Under the pieces are notes generated by a model. The model worked only from the letters and a program-made list of their open reading frames with translations. It did not search any database and had not been told where the DNA came from. Below are positions 1-13,113 of a stretch of DNA of 64,000 nt, piece after piece. The translations under genes and the position numbers were made by a program. Origin of the DNA: Cerrena zonata (lineage: Eukaryota > Basidiomycota > Agaricomycetes > Polyporales > Cerrenaceae); the NCBI GenBank assembly GCA_038087015.1, contig JASBNA010000001.1, forward strand, positions 2,790,001-2,854,000, in the 5' to 3' direction. Each line of letters starts with the position of its first letter. The first letter of the stretch is position 1.

Positions 1-1001
1 TCTCGGCTTCGCTCTCTTCTTCATCTTCTCTTCGCGTGTGTCTGGTATCTTGTGCAGAGGATTTGGATGCTGGGGCGTACTTGCCCTGTGATTTGGCGGT
101 TTCCTTGCCTTTGTGGTTCGTCGCTCGTATTAGGTCATCGAGCAGAGCTTCAGGATCAGGTTCGCCGTCTGCGTCTTTATCTCCCAAGAGCATTTCCAGT
201 TCATCTTCAAGTGCGGTATCTACAGTTGGTTGTTGTTGAGATGGCTTTCGACTCTTATTAGTAAATGCCGATGCCGATGCCAGTGGCTGGGTTGTAGGCG
301 CTGTGGTCGAGGTGTGGGATGATGATCCCGGAGCTGAAGAATGGAGATATGATTATGGTTCCATTATGAGCCCGAAAGTTGAGGATTGAACATACGTGAT
401 AAACGAGAACCACGGCCTGGTGGGTTCTTGCTGTAGTTGTTGAGAGTGACAATTGAATCCAATTTCTCCAGAGTGAAAGTCTGAAAGACAAGTATAGTGT
501 AGTCGTGAAACATTTAACACTCGGAGAGGCATGAAAGACATACCATAGAGTCTCATCCCATATGAGAACACAGTCGACTTCCTTTGCAGGTTTCTCGTCC
601 CCTGTGAAGATATGCGTACCCTCATTCGGCTGCATTGGGTCAGCTTAGAGCACCAGGCCGTAAATGACTATCTTATTCACATGTGTATTTGGTCGTTCAA
701 CAGTGACCTTTGTTATATCTTGGCCCTTCTTGACTTCGACAACACCAGGTCGAGTCGAGTCTACAGAGGACGGTTTGAAGTTATCTATAGACACAAGTTG
801 GGGGTGTTGGTAAGCTCGGACACTTGATCGTAGGGGCAACATACATCTAAACGAGAAGAAATCTTTCTCGGGCAGTTTGGAGGGTCTAGCAGAAGCTCCT
901 GCCTTGCGAGCCTTGAGGGACCGTGTGAGGGAAGTCCCTACAGATACGGAGTAACGACCTGTCATGGGAAGCCAGGAGGTGGATGAACTGGTGGAAGCCA
1001 T
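1..1001 (-). CDS. ELL-associated factor (EAF) family transcription elongation protein, 3' partial
   Basis: EAF proteins bind ELL and help RNA polymerase II elongation. The start is the ATG at 1001 (MASTSSSTSW). Joining exons across about 782-840, 630-680, 481-541 and 334-395 gives the EAF core: FSFRYNFKPSSVDS, a GVVEVKKGQDITKVTVE strand pair, then HIFTGDEKPAKEVDCVLIWD and FTLEKLDSIVTLNN. This order and the RY-x-FKP-x-S-x-D signature match the EAF N-terminal domain. An acidic, low-complexity tail follows (PTVDTALEDELEMLLGD) and runs off the left edge, as expected of the acidic activation region in this family. The donor near 541-544 is ambiguous: the phase that keeps the domain open needs a weak GT donor. 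Confident in the family; the C-terminus is missing from the window. Confidence 0.82.
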
Positions 1002-1315
1002 AGTGGGCGCCCCAGACGGGTGTTGTTTATGAGTGGACGAATGACTGAGCTTTCCACGGGCCTGTGGGATAAGGAATATTTCTCAGACAAAAGGGATGCA
1101 GCGACAGATGGCCGCGCGCGTTTGAAGGAGAGAATGGAGGAGGGCTGAACCAACACTCTGACCCGCCGGCCACCCCGCCACATGCACTCTGCCCTGGGCG
1201 CCTTTTTCTTTATTGCACATTATAGCACTCAGGCTGCAAGGCTAGTCCTAATTTGCCCAATACGCATTCCCAACTATCGAAAGAGATAATTTTACAAGTA
1301 CAGCAACTACAACTA
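1002..1315. other. Intergenic spacer, no gene seen
   Basis: This stretch lies between two minus-strand genes. It should hold the 5' leader of the EAF gene and the 3' end of the methyltransferase gene. No coding exon, RNA gene or clear promoter motif was recognised. Confidence 0.5.
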
Positions 1316-2361
1316 TCAGCATTCAACTCGTTCATTTTCTTCTCGTAGTAGTCGTAACAGAGATATCGCCTCCTTTGAATATGTGCTTCGATTTGGGTCG
1401 TCCATGATCTGACGCGAAATTACGGACTAGTCACAACACGATTCCTTTGTACTCACCTCCTCCCAAGTAAACTCTTTCTTCAACAACGTGAAAAAGCGCT
1501 TGTCGGCCTGGAAACCATTTAGCACGCAGAAATCGACAAAAGAGAACAATAACATACCTTTCGCCTTTTCTTGTAGCAAAACAAAAACTCGGCCTTCTCA
1601 CTAGCGTCAGCCAGCTTTGACAGAGTCTGGACCAGTAACGGAAACGCTGGTTCAAAGTAAACACAGTCCGCGGCAAGTATCAAGTCCATTTGTGGGAGGT
1701 CTTCAGGAAGGGGACTGCCCCTGCTCAAATGCCGGAAAAGGTATAAGTAAATGTGTCAAGATGCCAGATGCAAAGATGGCGATCACGACCAATTGAGCTC
1801 CAGGACTTTCACGGTGTCAGACAATGCATTCATTTCAACGTTCCGATTCATGATGTCCAACAGCGGACTGAGAGCAAAGAAATTCGATTATTGCTGGGCG
1901 CATTGTATATATCACGATGATGTAGGACGAACGCTTGGTCTGTGATCCATACATGGGCACCTAATGCACCCGCCACCAACCCGACGAGGCCAGTACCACT
2001 CCCTAGTTCTAGGATATTCCTACCTTTGAGTGATCCTCTTCTGGCTATGTAGGCCGATAGTACCTGAAACATCGATCGTGTTAGGCTTACTGTAATGGAA
2101 CATGCGTAGATCAGTGTACCTCTCCAGCCGGCCAAGCAATACCTCCGCATCCGGGGGAAGCATCTACAAACAGCTGTATTGATATTGGGTTGGGTATGTC
2201 TTCGCCTAAAGACGGGAAAGATAGCGTAGTGATTTGGTTTAAATTGATGGTGCTTGAGTAGGAATTAGCTTTTCTCCATCAAGTCCGTCGTCGTTGCGAA
2301 GATGTCTGAGAGGATCGATCGCATCCAACTGTTCGTCTAGTGCGATCTCGTCGACTGTCAT
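1316..2361 (-). CDS. EFM6/METTL21-like protein lysine N-methyltransferase
   Basis: A small seven-beta-strand SAM-dependent methyltransferase of the family-16 lysine methyltransferases, which modify translation factors. Motif I is complete (NILELGSGTGLVGLVAGALGA), preceded by DASPGCGGIAWPAGE. The post-motif II block LILAADCVYFEPAFPLLVQT and the FLFCYKKRRKADKRFF tail are typical of the EFM6 branch. The last exons join across 1510-1558 and 1409-1457 (approximate) and end LLREENERVEC at the stop at 1316. The 5' end is uncertain. An ATG at 2361 opens MTVDEIALDEQLDAIDPLR, but this frame closes before the frame that carries STINLNQITTLSFPSLGED, and I found no simple intron joining them. Either an exon is mis-assigned or the copy has a frame break. 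Confidence 0.78.
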
Positions 2362-2724
2362 GGATAGACACAAGCAGGTATATGTAGAACGGAGAGCGGA
2401 ATACCGAGAGTCCGAGGCGAACTAGAGGGAGATATCGAGGATGGAAAAGCAGCCGAGGCGGGTTATGCCGACACGCGAGGGTGGCGCCTGACAGGGTATG
2501 CCGTAATACTGAATGGCGCGTTGTATAAGTTCGATTGGAAGATGGCAAGTGCTGGCCTCACTCCTAACGTTCGCGATATCCCTCCTTGGCCCTCGACCCT
2601 CACGCTCTGCCTGCCCTTCAAGACGGCAGCAGTCTGCATCCTCCTCCGCCACTGTAAACACCATCATCTTCCCGATCTGAACAGGTACTAACTCACCTTC
2701 CCGATTCAGCCATAACGTTTAGTC
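2362..2724. other. Divergent promoter region
   Basis: The 363 bases separate the methyltransferase start (minus) from the CBM48 gene (plus). Several antisense frames are open by chance but carry no recognisable domain. No TATA box close to either start was identified. Confidence 0.4.
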
Positions 2725-3992
2725 ATGAGTATTCCCGAGTTCCACGAGGCTACGTTCAAGTGGTAGGTAAAGCGATCCATATCAAATTTGACTGACATCT
2801 AAACTCTCCTGCTTCAAAGGCCCCATCTTGAGGCAAGAGATGTGATTGTGACAGGCGAATTCGACGGCGTGAGTCCTCATTCAGCTTACACAGCGTACCA
2901 CGTCAATCTAAATACATATCTCATAGTGGTCGCAAAGCATTCATCTCCCACGCACGCAAAATGGCTTCGAGGGGCTGGTCAAAGTCCCATGGGGTCGCAA
3001 AGGTCGCTTTCAAATACATCGTTGACGGTCGATGGACTACTACGGATACTCAGCCGACTGAGCTAGATCCTATGGGTAACATCAACAATGTTTACACTGC
3101 ACCTTCACGTCCTAGTCAGCCAAAGAAGGAATCTCCGCTCGCTACACCTAAGGCTGCTTCACCAACCCCTACGGAAATAAAGCCCGAGACTGTCGAGTCT
3201 ACCAATGACATCATTGCTACAGTAGATGCCGTTAAGGTTGGCTTTCATCATTTCATCTTAAACATTGTTCTGTACTGACTCGGGCTTAAATAGGCTTCAC
3301 CTCAATCTAACGGAGTCAAGCAGACCGAAGCCGCCCCGGGAAGCCCTGATCCCTCACTCTCAACTGTAGTTTCACACATAGGGGTTGAATCCGTCCTCCC
3401 ATCATCTGCTCAGAATGGAGCAGTTGGGCCCATTGTTCCGGTCCCTGTTCTGCCCTTGATCACAGACCCACCTTCGCCTGAAACAGTTAACGAGGAACCG
3501 AAATCCCTGGATACAAGCGTTGTTGAGGCCGCTACCACTGCGTCCGATGTCCCATCCCCAGCTGAACCTGTCGAGGGTATTTCAACTCACACTCCGGGCA
3601 CAGTCAACGGTAACGGTAACACACATTCAGCTTCTCAGGAAGCGGCTGCTTCCGTCCCATTGCCCCCTCCAACTCCTGCGGAAATTCCTTTGCCTCCCAC
3701 ACCGGCCACGAACGGAAAGACGGAAAAATCGGCGGAAGTTTCATCAACAACTTCTAGCCCTACGTCGTCCCCACATAAACGGATGCCGTTCCCCACCTTC
3801 GGCCGTCATTCGCGGAAATCGTCGTCCTCCGCCGATGTCTCTGAACACGGGGAGGTTTCTGGTAGTCCAAAAGGCACTATTTCCAACCGAATGGGTACCA
3901 AGAAAAAACGCACAAGCAGCATCTTTGGGAAGCTGAAGGATATTTTCTCTCATGAACACCACGATAAGGAGAAGGCGGCGGAGGCGAAGTGA
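2725..3992 (+). CDS. AMPK-type glycogen-binding (CBM48) domain protein, Crp1/Mdg1-like
   Basis: Four exons (2725-2762, 2820-2868, 2927-3236, 3294-3992). The N-terminus reads MSIPEFHEATFKWPHLEARD, then VTGEFDGWSQSIHL and the FKYIVDGRW block, the classic AMPK1 glycogen-binding fold found in yeast Crp1 and Mdg1. After NINNVYTAP comes a long Pro/Ser/Thr/Glu-rich tail, probably disordered, ending in a basic stretch (TKKKRTSSIFGKLKDIFSHE) that may form an amphipathic helix. One oddity: the frame of FEGLVKVPWGRK does not continue into VAFKYIVDGRW. One surplus G near 2998-3003 shifts the frame, so these exons total 1096 bases, one more than a multiple of three. This may be a sequencing error, a real frameshift or an unseen splice. 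The role of the protein is unknown beyond probable glucan or membrane association. Confidence 0.8.
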
Positions 3993-5594
3993 TGCCATCT
4001 TTACCTTCATTCACGATTTGGTACGATGCGTCACGAGTAGGTTATGAGTAGGCGGCGGGCCTTTCCCCCATAGATTTTTCTCAGCATGGTCTGTCTCTTA
4101 CTTTTGTATTCTGTGTCTGGATTATTCCTTGCTTTGAGTCACTTCCATTCATTTGGTTCGATGTTGTGTATAGTGCTATATTCTTTGTTTTTGTACTCCT
4201 TAGTTAGTCACGATCTCGTTCAGCCTTGTCATAGGCGATTTGGTATCCTTCGTCCTTTCTGGAATTTATGATTGCCTAATATATCGATGTTCGTCCATAT
4301 TTGGTAAACGCTTTCCGCAATGTGAAGTTGCACCTTCGACTCGGACTTGCGGTTCGCGTCGATGACCTTTGCGTTCAATTTTTGTTTGTCTTCAACCACA
4401 CCTAGGGCTCACCTACAGTACTCACGCCTTAAGTCTGGAATGCCCCTTTGTGTCCCTTCAATGCGACTTCAAGCAATCCCGATAACAACGCAAACCAGTC
4501 GCGATACTTCCCAGCAATCACTTATCTTACATGACACCTAGTAGGCGTTCATTCCACGATGAAGGAGCAAGTGTTCATTTCCGCTAGTGCCTCTCGCAAT
4601 CCTTGCTCATGAACTCTCCCTTTACTCATGGTTCCATGAACGTTTGAACGTTAACAAGACCAAACCTACACAGCCTCAAGTATCTGGACTGGTCCATTCC
4701 TGTACATGATTGACGAGGATAAAGTTTGGTTCTACGAGGTATGAAGGTCTGAAGATCCCTTCTCGATAGACACACATTTCAACGTTCATCCCTTGTTCTA
4801 GTCACCTGAGTTTTCACCTTCCTCTTTTGTTACAGAGCCAAACCTGCATCCGAAGATCAAAACGCGAAACAACTTCTAAAGCCAGTATCACGTTCTGACG
4901 GGTATAGGGTGGTTTCATAGCGCGGTCATCAAGCCACGCTCGATCCTACCTGTACATTGTCTTCCAGGTGCGAAAGTTCCTGTCAAGATAAGGTTTTAAG
5001 CCCCGACATGAGGAGTTCTAGTATTCGGGCCTCGTTGCGTGCTGCTACTTGTTTCTGACGCTCTCTGTGCAGAGGCGATGCAAGAAGTAGAATATGGATA
5101 TGCATTTTACAGGACAGGTTTTCGTACAAATTTGAATTCAATGGAAGCTTCCCTTCCCACGAGGCTAATCGCAACCATCTATGAAACACGGAATACAGGA
5201 TTGTGTTTTGGCGTTATGATAGTTATCCTTCTATCCAGGGCTTTACAGGTATCGTCCAGGATGCAGGAAGGCTTCTATGAATGACATCGAGGTCTACGTC
5301 ATTGAACAGACCATGATATCATATCCCTCATCGCCTCGTACACCGCCTGCAAGTACCCCGACCAAGAACATGAGGTAAGTTGACAGGCGCATCATGTACG
5401 AAATCACCATTTGCTCCGTACTGGCCGATCCTCCTATACATTGCCAAAAGCGTCGACTTCTATCGGGAACGTGATGACGGGCTTGTCGGTCTGTTCAAGT
5501 ACTTATGAAAACCAACTCGAGAGCATGAATTCACAGTGTCTCTATAGCAAAGGGCCTTTACTCTATTTTACGACTCTATTTTACGACCATCATC
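3993..5594. other. Long gene-free spacer
   Basis: The first part is probably the 3' UTR of the CBM48 gene. The remainder holds only short, mutually overlapping open frames (the longest about 80 codons) with no known motif. A short direct duplication of ctctattttacga lies at about 5560-5590, just before the next start codon. No tRNA or transposon end was recognised. Confidence 0.5.
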
Positions 5595-6782
5595 ATGGCT
5601 CCATTAGCCTTTGATACTTACGAACATCTCATTCTTCCTAGATCATCTCTCGCCCCCATCCAACAGCAATGGCACAACCCCACTACCATCCTTGCCGTCC
5701 TTTCCGTTATTGGCGGAGACATCATACATCGTGCCACCGCACAACTCGGCGGTAATCCATACTATATTGCCCCAGTCACCTTGTCCTTTGGTTGGACCGG
5801 GTTTCTGCTCAGCTTCATCCTTGCTCTCGTCGGTGACGGTCGTGCCACACCACGCCCTGATACCAACTGCACCGTCGTGGATGTACAAACACGAGCCACG
5901 AGCCCGAACAAATCGTGGGTGTTGGGACGACTCGTTCGCGACCATACAAAACATATAACGACCGGATTGAACATCACGTTCTATAATACGGTACCGAAAA
6001 AGCAAGGTGTCCCGCGCGTGGATTGGGTATATCATGCCGGCTTTATGGTCATGCTTCTCCAGCTTCTACTCTCCCTCATACCGGGCATCGTATTCAACGA
6101 TTGGAATATCCTCATCGTCACCATATGGGGTTTATTGTTAGGATTGGCTTTCGGGGCATTACCACAGTGGAAGAAGGAAAAGTGGTCTTGCAGTACACAA
6201 GACGGATCGTCTGTGGTTTGTTTTGTTAGAGGGAAGGATGTCATGGTGATCATCAGCGAGGGCGTAGGGCATCTTCGATTAATGGATCTCGCAACCTCAG
6301 AAGGCGCACCACTGGCTCGCGGAACGCTCGTCATTTCCGCTCTCCTAGCCCTTCTGCAGATGGGTCGCCTGTTGACCGTAGCTGGTCTTCATGACCACGC
6401 TTGGTTTTCTCTGGCGATCACATGCATCGGCACAGTATACAATTGTATCGCCGCAGGCGCACGACGCGACTGCTCTACGACTGGGATCCATTTGGAGCCA
6501 ATAGGAAAGCGACCGGGGATTTTTGGACAAGATCCTATCGAAGTTCTGAAGATGGCGGAGAAACAGGTGCAATATGTTGGTATTGCACTTTTGCCTGTCG
6601 TTTTCTCTGGTATCTTACCCCAAGAGTGCCAAGAGTGGCGAGATAGGAAACTTGCCAATTATAACAAGGGATCATCGACTATGTCTAACAAAAGTCAATG
6701 GTCAATGTCGACCCTGACGTTAGATGTAACTTCACGAGACTCGGAGGACTCTGAGAAGCCTCTGATGAGTGCGTCGAAATAG
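5595..6782 (+). CDS. Polytopic membrane protein of unknown function
   Basis: A single uninterrupted 395-codon frame with good coding character. Hydrophobic segments fall around residues 28-45, 57-78, 150-166, 170-188, about 240-258, 265-285 and 325-345. The region between residues 80 and 140 (TRATSPNKSWVLGRLVRDHT) is soluble, and the tail is polar and Ser-rich (SMSTLTLDVTSRDSEDSEK). This arrangement resembles uncharacterised multi-pass proteins common in filamentous fungi, but I recognise no catalytic motif or transporter signature. The start is the first ATG of the frame and gives MAPLAFDTYEHLILPRSSLA. It is unusual here in having no intron. No function is assigned. Confidence 0.7.
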   Translation: MAPLAFDTYEHLILPRSSLAPIQQQWHNPTTILAVLSVIGGDIIHRATAQLGGNPYYIAPVTLSFGWTGFLLSFILALVGDGRATPRPDTNCTVVDVQTRATSPNKSWVLGRLVRDHTKHITTGLNITFYNTVPKKQGVPRVDWVYHAGFMVMLLQLLLSLIPGIVFNDWNILIVTIWGLLLGLAFGALPQWKKEKWSCSTQDGSSVVCFVRGKDVMVIISEGVGHLRLMDLATSEGAPLARGTLVISALLALLQMGRLLTVAGLHDHAWFSLAITCIGTVYNCIAAGARRDCSTTGIHLEPIGKRPGIFGQDPIEVLKMAEKQVQYVGIALLPVVFSGILPQECQEWRDRKLANYNKGSSTMSNKSQWSMSTLTLDVTSRDSEDSEKPLMSASK

Positions 6783-7355
6783 ATCGTTTTCTTCTGTAGA
6801 TAGATAGTCATATTCATGAAGAGATTCGGCTTGCATTATGATATAGAATGTAGTATAGTACGCACGGACATGTTCTCGATTGGTTGATAGTAATGACAGG
6901 GCAATTCTATCTTTGTTCGAAACACAGATACCCAGAGCAAATATCAATGCTATAAGATGCCCTGGATGGGGTTAAACCTAGGCTGTGTATACTAAACCAC
7001 AGGATTTAGGGGAGGCAGACATGATATAGTACAACCACAGCCTACCCGGGATCCCCGAGATGAGTATAACGCGCGAAAGCCCGAGTATACCAAGTGGATG
7101 ATAGTACGCATCTAGAATATATGGGTAACAATTTGATCACTAGAAGGCTGCGTACCTTTTCTCAAGTTCTTGTTGGCCGAAAGGCCTTGCCTGAGGCGGA
7201 ATTTGTGGTGTACCAGAACGCATCCAAACACAAAGCTGGGATGTCATATATGTATGCGCATAATGCTATGGAGTGGAGTAGTATCCATAAAAGAGTAAAG
7301 GAAAACAGACCAAATACAGGAGTAAAGTAAAGAAAGCATACTCAACGTCCGTCGA
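6783..7355. other. Spacer between convergent genes
   Basis: This contains the 3' ends of the membrane-protein gene (plus) and KRR1 (minus). A 78-codon plus-strand frame at 7094-7330 has no recognisable motif and is not called. Confidence 0.45.
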
Positions 7356-8905
<1,550 letters not shown>

Positions 8906-9128
8906 GTTGGCTCTATGAAGGAGAGTACTATGAACTTGACTCTCAGAACAAGATGAAGGTCAAGACTGTTGGTCCTGGACCCATAAGTCGCGAAAGGAAA
9001 ATGTGAATGATCGAGTGATTACATAAGCAACATATCATTCATTGGCGTTAACACCGTCACTTCCGAATGGGTCGAGTCCGGTATTCTAAGTAACTTCATC
9101 CTCTCTTACCATATACCCTCTGCTCATT

Positions 9129-10386
9129 ATGGATGACACGCCAGCTTTCGACGTTGAGGTACCTAACTTAGAGGCGCCGTTGTCTTATGACGATACAACA
9201 CCGTACTCTGAACAGGTCGAACCCATTGCTGAAGGAGCCGAGGTATCCAATGCAAAAGGCACTTTGGCAGACCGAATTGGCTCAAACAAGGTCTATCTTA
9301 TTTCTGATGCAGCCCTTGCAGCCAGAGTAGGCAAGGTGCGCAAGAACAATATATGAAGACGCTATGGCCTAACGAGGAAGTGATCCTTCTATAAACTCCC
9401 GGACTAAACACTGTGCTATAACCTCTTGTTCCGTGTTTAGCGTAAACATGAGGTAGCGGATCTGGATAATGCGGAAGAGGACATGGACGAAGGTATGTTA
9501 TGCCTTGTTCATGTTTGTTGCTTGACGTATAGATTTCGTTATTCTAGACTTGCTGGACACCACCATCAGGGATAACGCGCTCCTATTTCGTGGGACACCT
9601 ATATCTCATTTACCCACTACAAGCATATTTGCTTATGCGACTCACTTCGACGCGCACCCAATTGCTTTGGAATGGATAGACGACACCACGTGTATTCTCG
9701 TCTTCCCCAGTCGGTCAGCAGCTCGTACAGCATACCGAAACCTTACCAAGTCACCAACCGAGGACCCTTCTCCAGAAGGATTTATCACTGCCAAACCGGT
9801 ACCCGTTGAATTATGGCCCGCAGAAGATCGTATTAACAAAAGCCTTGGCAAGAGCGAAGGCCTGAAAGGCGTTATTCAGACTCGTTGGGCGACTGTGTCT
9901 GACGTGAAGAGTAAAGGGTCATGGGAGACAAGCGAGTTTTATAAGAAGTATGGACGACAGGCAGGTAAACCTGAGGAAGGCGAGGAGCATACTCGCAAAC
10001 GGCGTAAAGCAATGGAGGACGGGGATAAATGGGAGAAAGGAAATCTGGACGAAGAGTTGGATTCTATTCAAGCCGAGTATAGTTCACGTACCGCACTACC
10101 GCGAACGCGTAGACGCGTCGACAAATCACTCCTAGAGCGAACGTCATTACTTCGCGCTCACCCAAGTTCAGTACCATTGGAAGCTCGTATCACTGCTCCA
10201 CTACCTCGACGTGCACGAGATAGCGACGATCGCGGGGGGAAACCGAGTTTACGGGATCGTTTGGGAGAAGCTTCTGCATCGCAGCGACCTGCACGAACTG
10301 ATAATAGGAGGTCAAATAAGTTGCCGAGAAGGACTCAGGAAGAGTTGGATGCAGAGTTGGATGAATTCCTCAATTCGAGGGATTGA
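9129..10386 (+). CDS. NCBP3-like nuclear cap-binding protein
   Basis: Three exons (9129-9335, 9441-9492, 9548-10386) give 365 residues. The middle carries the NCBP3 domain: IFAYATHFDAHPIALEWIDD, DTTCILVFPSRSAARTAY, PVPVELW, then TRWATVSDVKSKGSWETSEF and YKKYG. NCBP3 proteins bind the mRNA cap and take part in nuclear mRNA export and stress responses in animals. The C-terminal half is basic and Arg-rich with repeated short RR motifs (LPRTRRRVDKSLLERTSLLR) and ends RRTQEELDAELDEFLNSRD, resembling the last helix of mRNA-export adaptor proteins (inference). The start at 9129 follows a short leader and gives an acidic N-terminus. The protein is shorter than animal NCBP3, which has a longer tail. 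Confidence 0.85.
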
Positions 10387-10554
10387 CGGCTGTTGGCTCT
10401 AGGATATTAATATTACTATCGTACTTATGTGTATTATACAAAGCAGGATCACCACTCAATTGTATGTATCATTACCCCATGATACACGAATGGGCCAGTG
10501 AACATATGGAGCAGCAGATTGGCAACAGTACTGAACAGAAGAGATCCTAATTTT

Positions 10555-10983
10555 CTACTTCTCCGGCACTGAGGTCTTCAACTACAGATGAATTAGCGGC
10601 AGGGAAGGAGATAGTCATTGAGCCTACTCACTTGAAGCCCGTGGATACCCTCAATCTCCTTTTTCAAAGTCTCGTTAACAAGACGGTGTTGCTTGATGGT
10701 ATTCAAGCCTTTGAATGCTTCACTTGTGATGCTTATGGCGTAGAACGAACCACATCCGCCTGGATTTGCTCTGGTAAAGCATCCAATCAATACTAGAAAG
10801 GTAAATACCTGAAACGTCTTGTACCCTCAACTCAGTTGGCGAGAACTTTTCCGCGAGCTTGTTGTATATTGACTGCTCTCCGGTGTCCAGAGCAGCATTT
10901 GCACTCGCAGCATAAGTGCGAATCGCGAAGGCTGCCCGTGAAGTTCGCAAAGACTGGCGTAATGACTGAGAGAGAAGTGGCAT
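10555..10983 (-). CDS. BOL3: Mitochondrial BolA-like protein (BolA3 type)
   Basis: BolA3/Bol3 works with glutaredoxin-5 type proteins to pass 4Fe-4S clusters to late mitochondrial targets such as lipoate synthase and complex II. The start at 10983 gives a basic presequence (MPLLSQSLRQSLRTSRAAFA). The BolA domain follows: IYNKLAEKFSPTELRVQDVS, GGCGSFYAISITSEAFKGLN and IKQHRLVNETLKKEIEGIHG. The conserved GGCG cysteine and the QHR(L/M)V histidine that bind iron-sulfur are present. Two introns, about 10762-10812 and 10582-10631, join cleanly; the end is LQLKTSVPEK. An upstream in-frame ATG exists at 11121, but its extra residues do not look like a targeting peptide. The gene is head-to-head with COX15. 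Confidence 0.9.
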
Positions 10984-11246
10984 TATGGGCAGCTCCTGGG
11001 TCGATACGAATAAAAGTGTGGTCGAGACTGTTCGAGTACGTCCCTGGTCACAGTCGATGAGCAAGCAGTTCTCGATCGGTGGCGGAGCGCCCCGCACTGA
11101 GCGGATGTACATTCTAGACAAATACCTCTGTCCTCACTGGATATCACTCAGCTTTCGTTTACTGACTTGTATTCATCTGTAGGACAGCCCGCGCGAGCTG
11201 AGAAACAACAGAGTTCCTTCTACCTGAAGTCTCTGGTTGTCAACAT

Positions 11247-12961
11247 ATGCTGCCTACGTTTTGGGCGCGGTGTCCCGGTCTCAAGACCCGGAATTCAAGA
11301 ATTCTTCGAGAACTGCACCAATCTACACCGCGGTCGCGAATATTGCTCAATAATAGGGCACCACAGGCACTTTCTGCTTTGAGAAATGTATCTCATGGCG
11401 TGAACATTCTCTCGTCACTCCGTGGCCAAACTAGATCTCTAACAGGAGCACTCGCTTCAAAGCGTGTCTCCTTCGACCCTCGTTTCTTTTCCTCGAACGC
11501 ATCTGTGTCTCTAAGTGCAGAACACCTCAGTGATGCCGAGACATCCTCTCACTCCACAAAACCTGAGGAGCTTCCAACTCTAACTCCGCCTCCAGTAGCG
11601 ATGTGGCTGTTAGCATCCTCCGCTCTGGTTTTTGCAGTTATTGTGGTCGGCGGTGTTACCCGCCTGACGGAGTCTGGACTGAGCATCACAGAATGGAAAC
11701 CTATCACAGGTATCCTTCCGCCATTGGGCAAAGCCGACTGGGAAGAAGCATTCGAAAAGTACAAAGCAACCCCGGAATTTAAAATGTGAGTGACGTTTCC
11801 AGAATAGCGCAACCATACCGTAATTAATTATACCTATGTTCTCCGCAAGGATCAACCATTCTATATCGCTTTCCGACTTCAAACGTATTTTCTACATGGA
11901 ATGGGGTCACCGCGTCCTTGGTCGACTAATTGGACTTGGTTTCGTTATACCGTTGGTCTATTTTGCTTCTCGCCGCGTGCTGCCTCGTTCTTTGGCGCGA
12001 AATCTGACCCTATATGCCCTCCTGATCGGAGCACAAGGAGCTTTAGGTTGGTACATGGTCAAATCCGGCTTGGAGGACGCATTACTTGAGACACCAGGGG
12101 CTGTTCCCCGTGTTTCTCAATATAGACTTGCCGCACACTTGGGAACCGCGTTCGTTCTCTACGCCGGGATGTTTTCTACCGGTATTAGTATCCTGACCGA
12201 CTGGAGGTGGGCCAAAAATGGGACATGGGGCGGACTTAAAAATACTGGGTCTGGAGCGGTGTGGAAAGTCTTAGAAACCCCGTCCGTCAGGAGATTTACA
12301 AGATATTCGAAACTTTTGACCGGTCTTGTGTTCATTACAGCTCTTTCAGGTAAGCTTCTTCCCATTGACTTTAGATCCGGGTGCATCTCAGCATCATTTG
12401 CGCTCCAGGTGCCTTCGTGGCTGGTCTTGATGCAGGCCTTCTGTACAACGAGTTCCCACTTATGGGTGGTCGCATAGCACCGCCATCAGATGAGCTATTC
12501 TCTCCTTTGTATGCTCAGAAGCCTGATGGATCCGACATCTGGTGGAGAAACATTTTTGAAAATCCCACCACTGTCCAATTCAACCATAGATGCTTGGTGG
12601 GTACCCTTGTCACCTTCCCAATAATCAATCCTGATGTGTAAAATGACAGGCGATCACGACCTATTTCTCGACAGCCGCACTCTTCCTTGCCTCACGCAGA
12701 CCAGCTCTCCGTGCGGCTCTTCCGCCATTGGCCCGCAAGATGATACTTTCCGCGTTTGCGATGGCCAATATCCAGGTTCTCTTGGGTATTTCCACTCTCC
12801 TGTACTTAGTGCCGGTGCCTCTGGCGGCTATGCACCAAGCTGGCAGCGTGATGCTACTAACAACAATGGTGCATCTGTTAGTGTCACTGAGGAGACCGGG
12901 AGCTGCTGCTAGGCTCTGGCGACAGGCACACTTAGGGTCTCGTAAAGCCGCCAGTAGCTAG
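11247..12961 (+). CDS. COX15: Heme A synthase COX15
   Basis: Cox15 oxidises heme O to heme A in the mitochondrial inner membrane for cytochrome oxidase. Four exons (11247-11785, 11850-12349, 12409-12596, 12650-12961) give 512 residues. After an Arg/Ser-rich targeting region come the eight-helix core landmarks: [114 protein letters not shown] and [17 protein letters not shown]. The conserved heme-ligand histidines lie in EWGHR, RLAAHLG, QFNHR and AAMHQ. The start at 11247 is the first ATG of the frame. The partner on the other side of the roughly 260-base shared promoter is BOL3. COX15 receives electrons through a mitochondrial ferredoxin, so both genes depend on iron-sulfur supply (known family biology). 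Confidence 0.96.
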
Positions 12962-13113
12962 AATGCTCTGAGGTAGCATATATCATTCGCTTAATCCATG
13001 TGTACTTTATCCATCAGTCTACAATTGCATATCACACTACTCCACATTTATATTCTTGTAACGGAGCGATCAAGACTACAACGGTAAGAAACAATTACAA
13101 AGAATACAACCTC

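Noticed and set aside
5643..6035. A 130-codon antisense frame over the membrane-protein gene
   Set aside because: It is a shadow of the plus-strand frame and has no domain.
10105..10125. ACGCGT copies inside the NCBP3-like coding region
   Set aside because: They lie within Arg-rich codons (CGC/CGT) far from a start, so they are expected by composition.
10984..11121. An upstream in-frame start for BOL3
   Set aside because: The added residues are not like a mitochondrial presequence, whereas the Met at 10983 opens a typical one.
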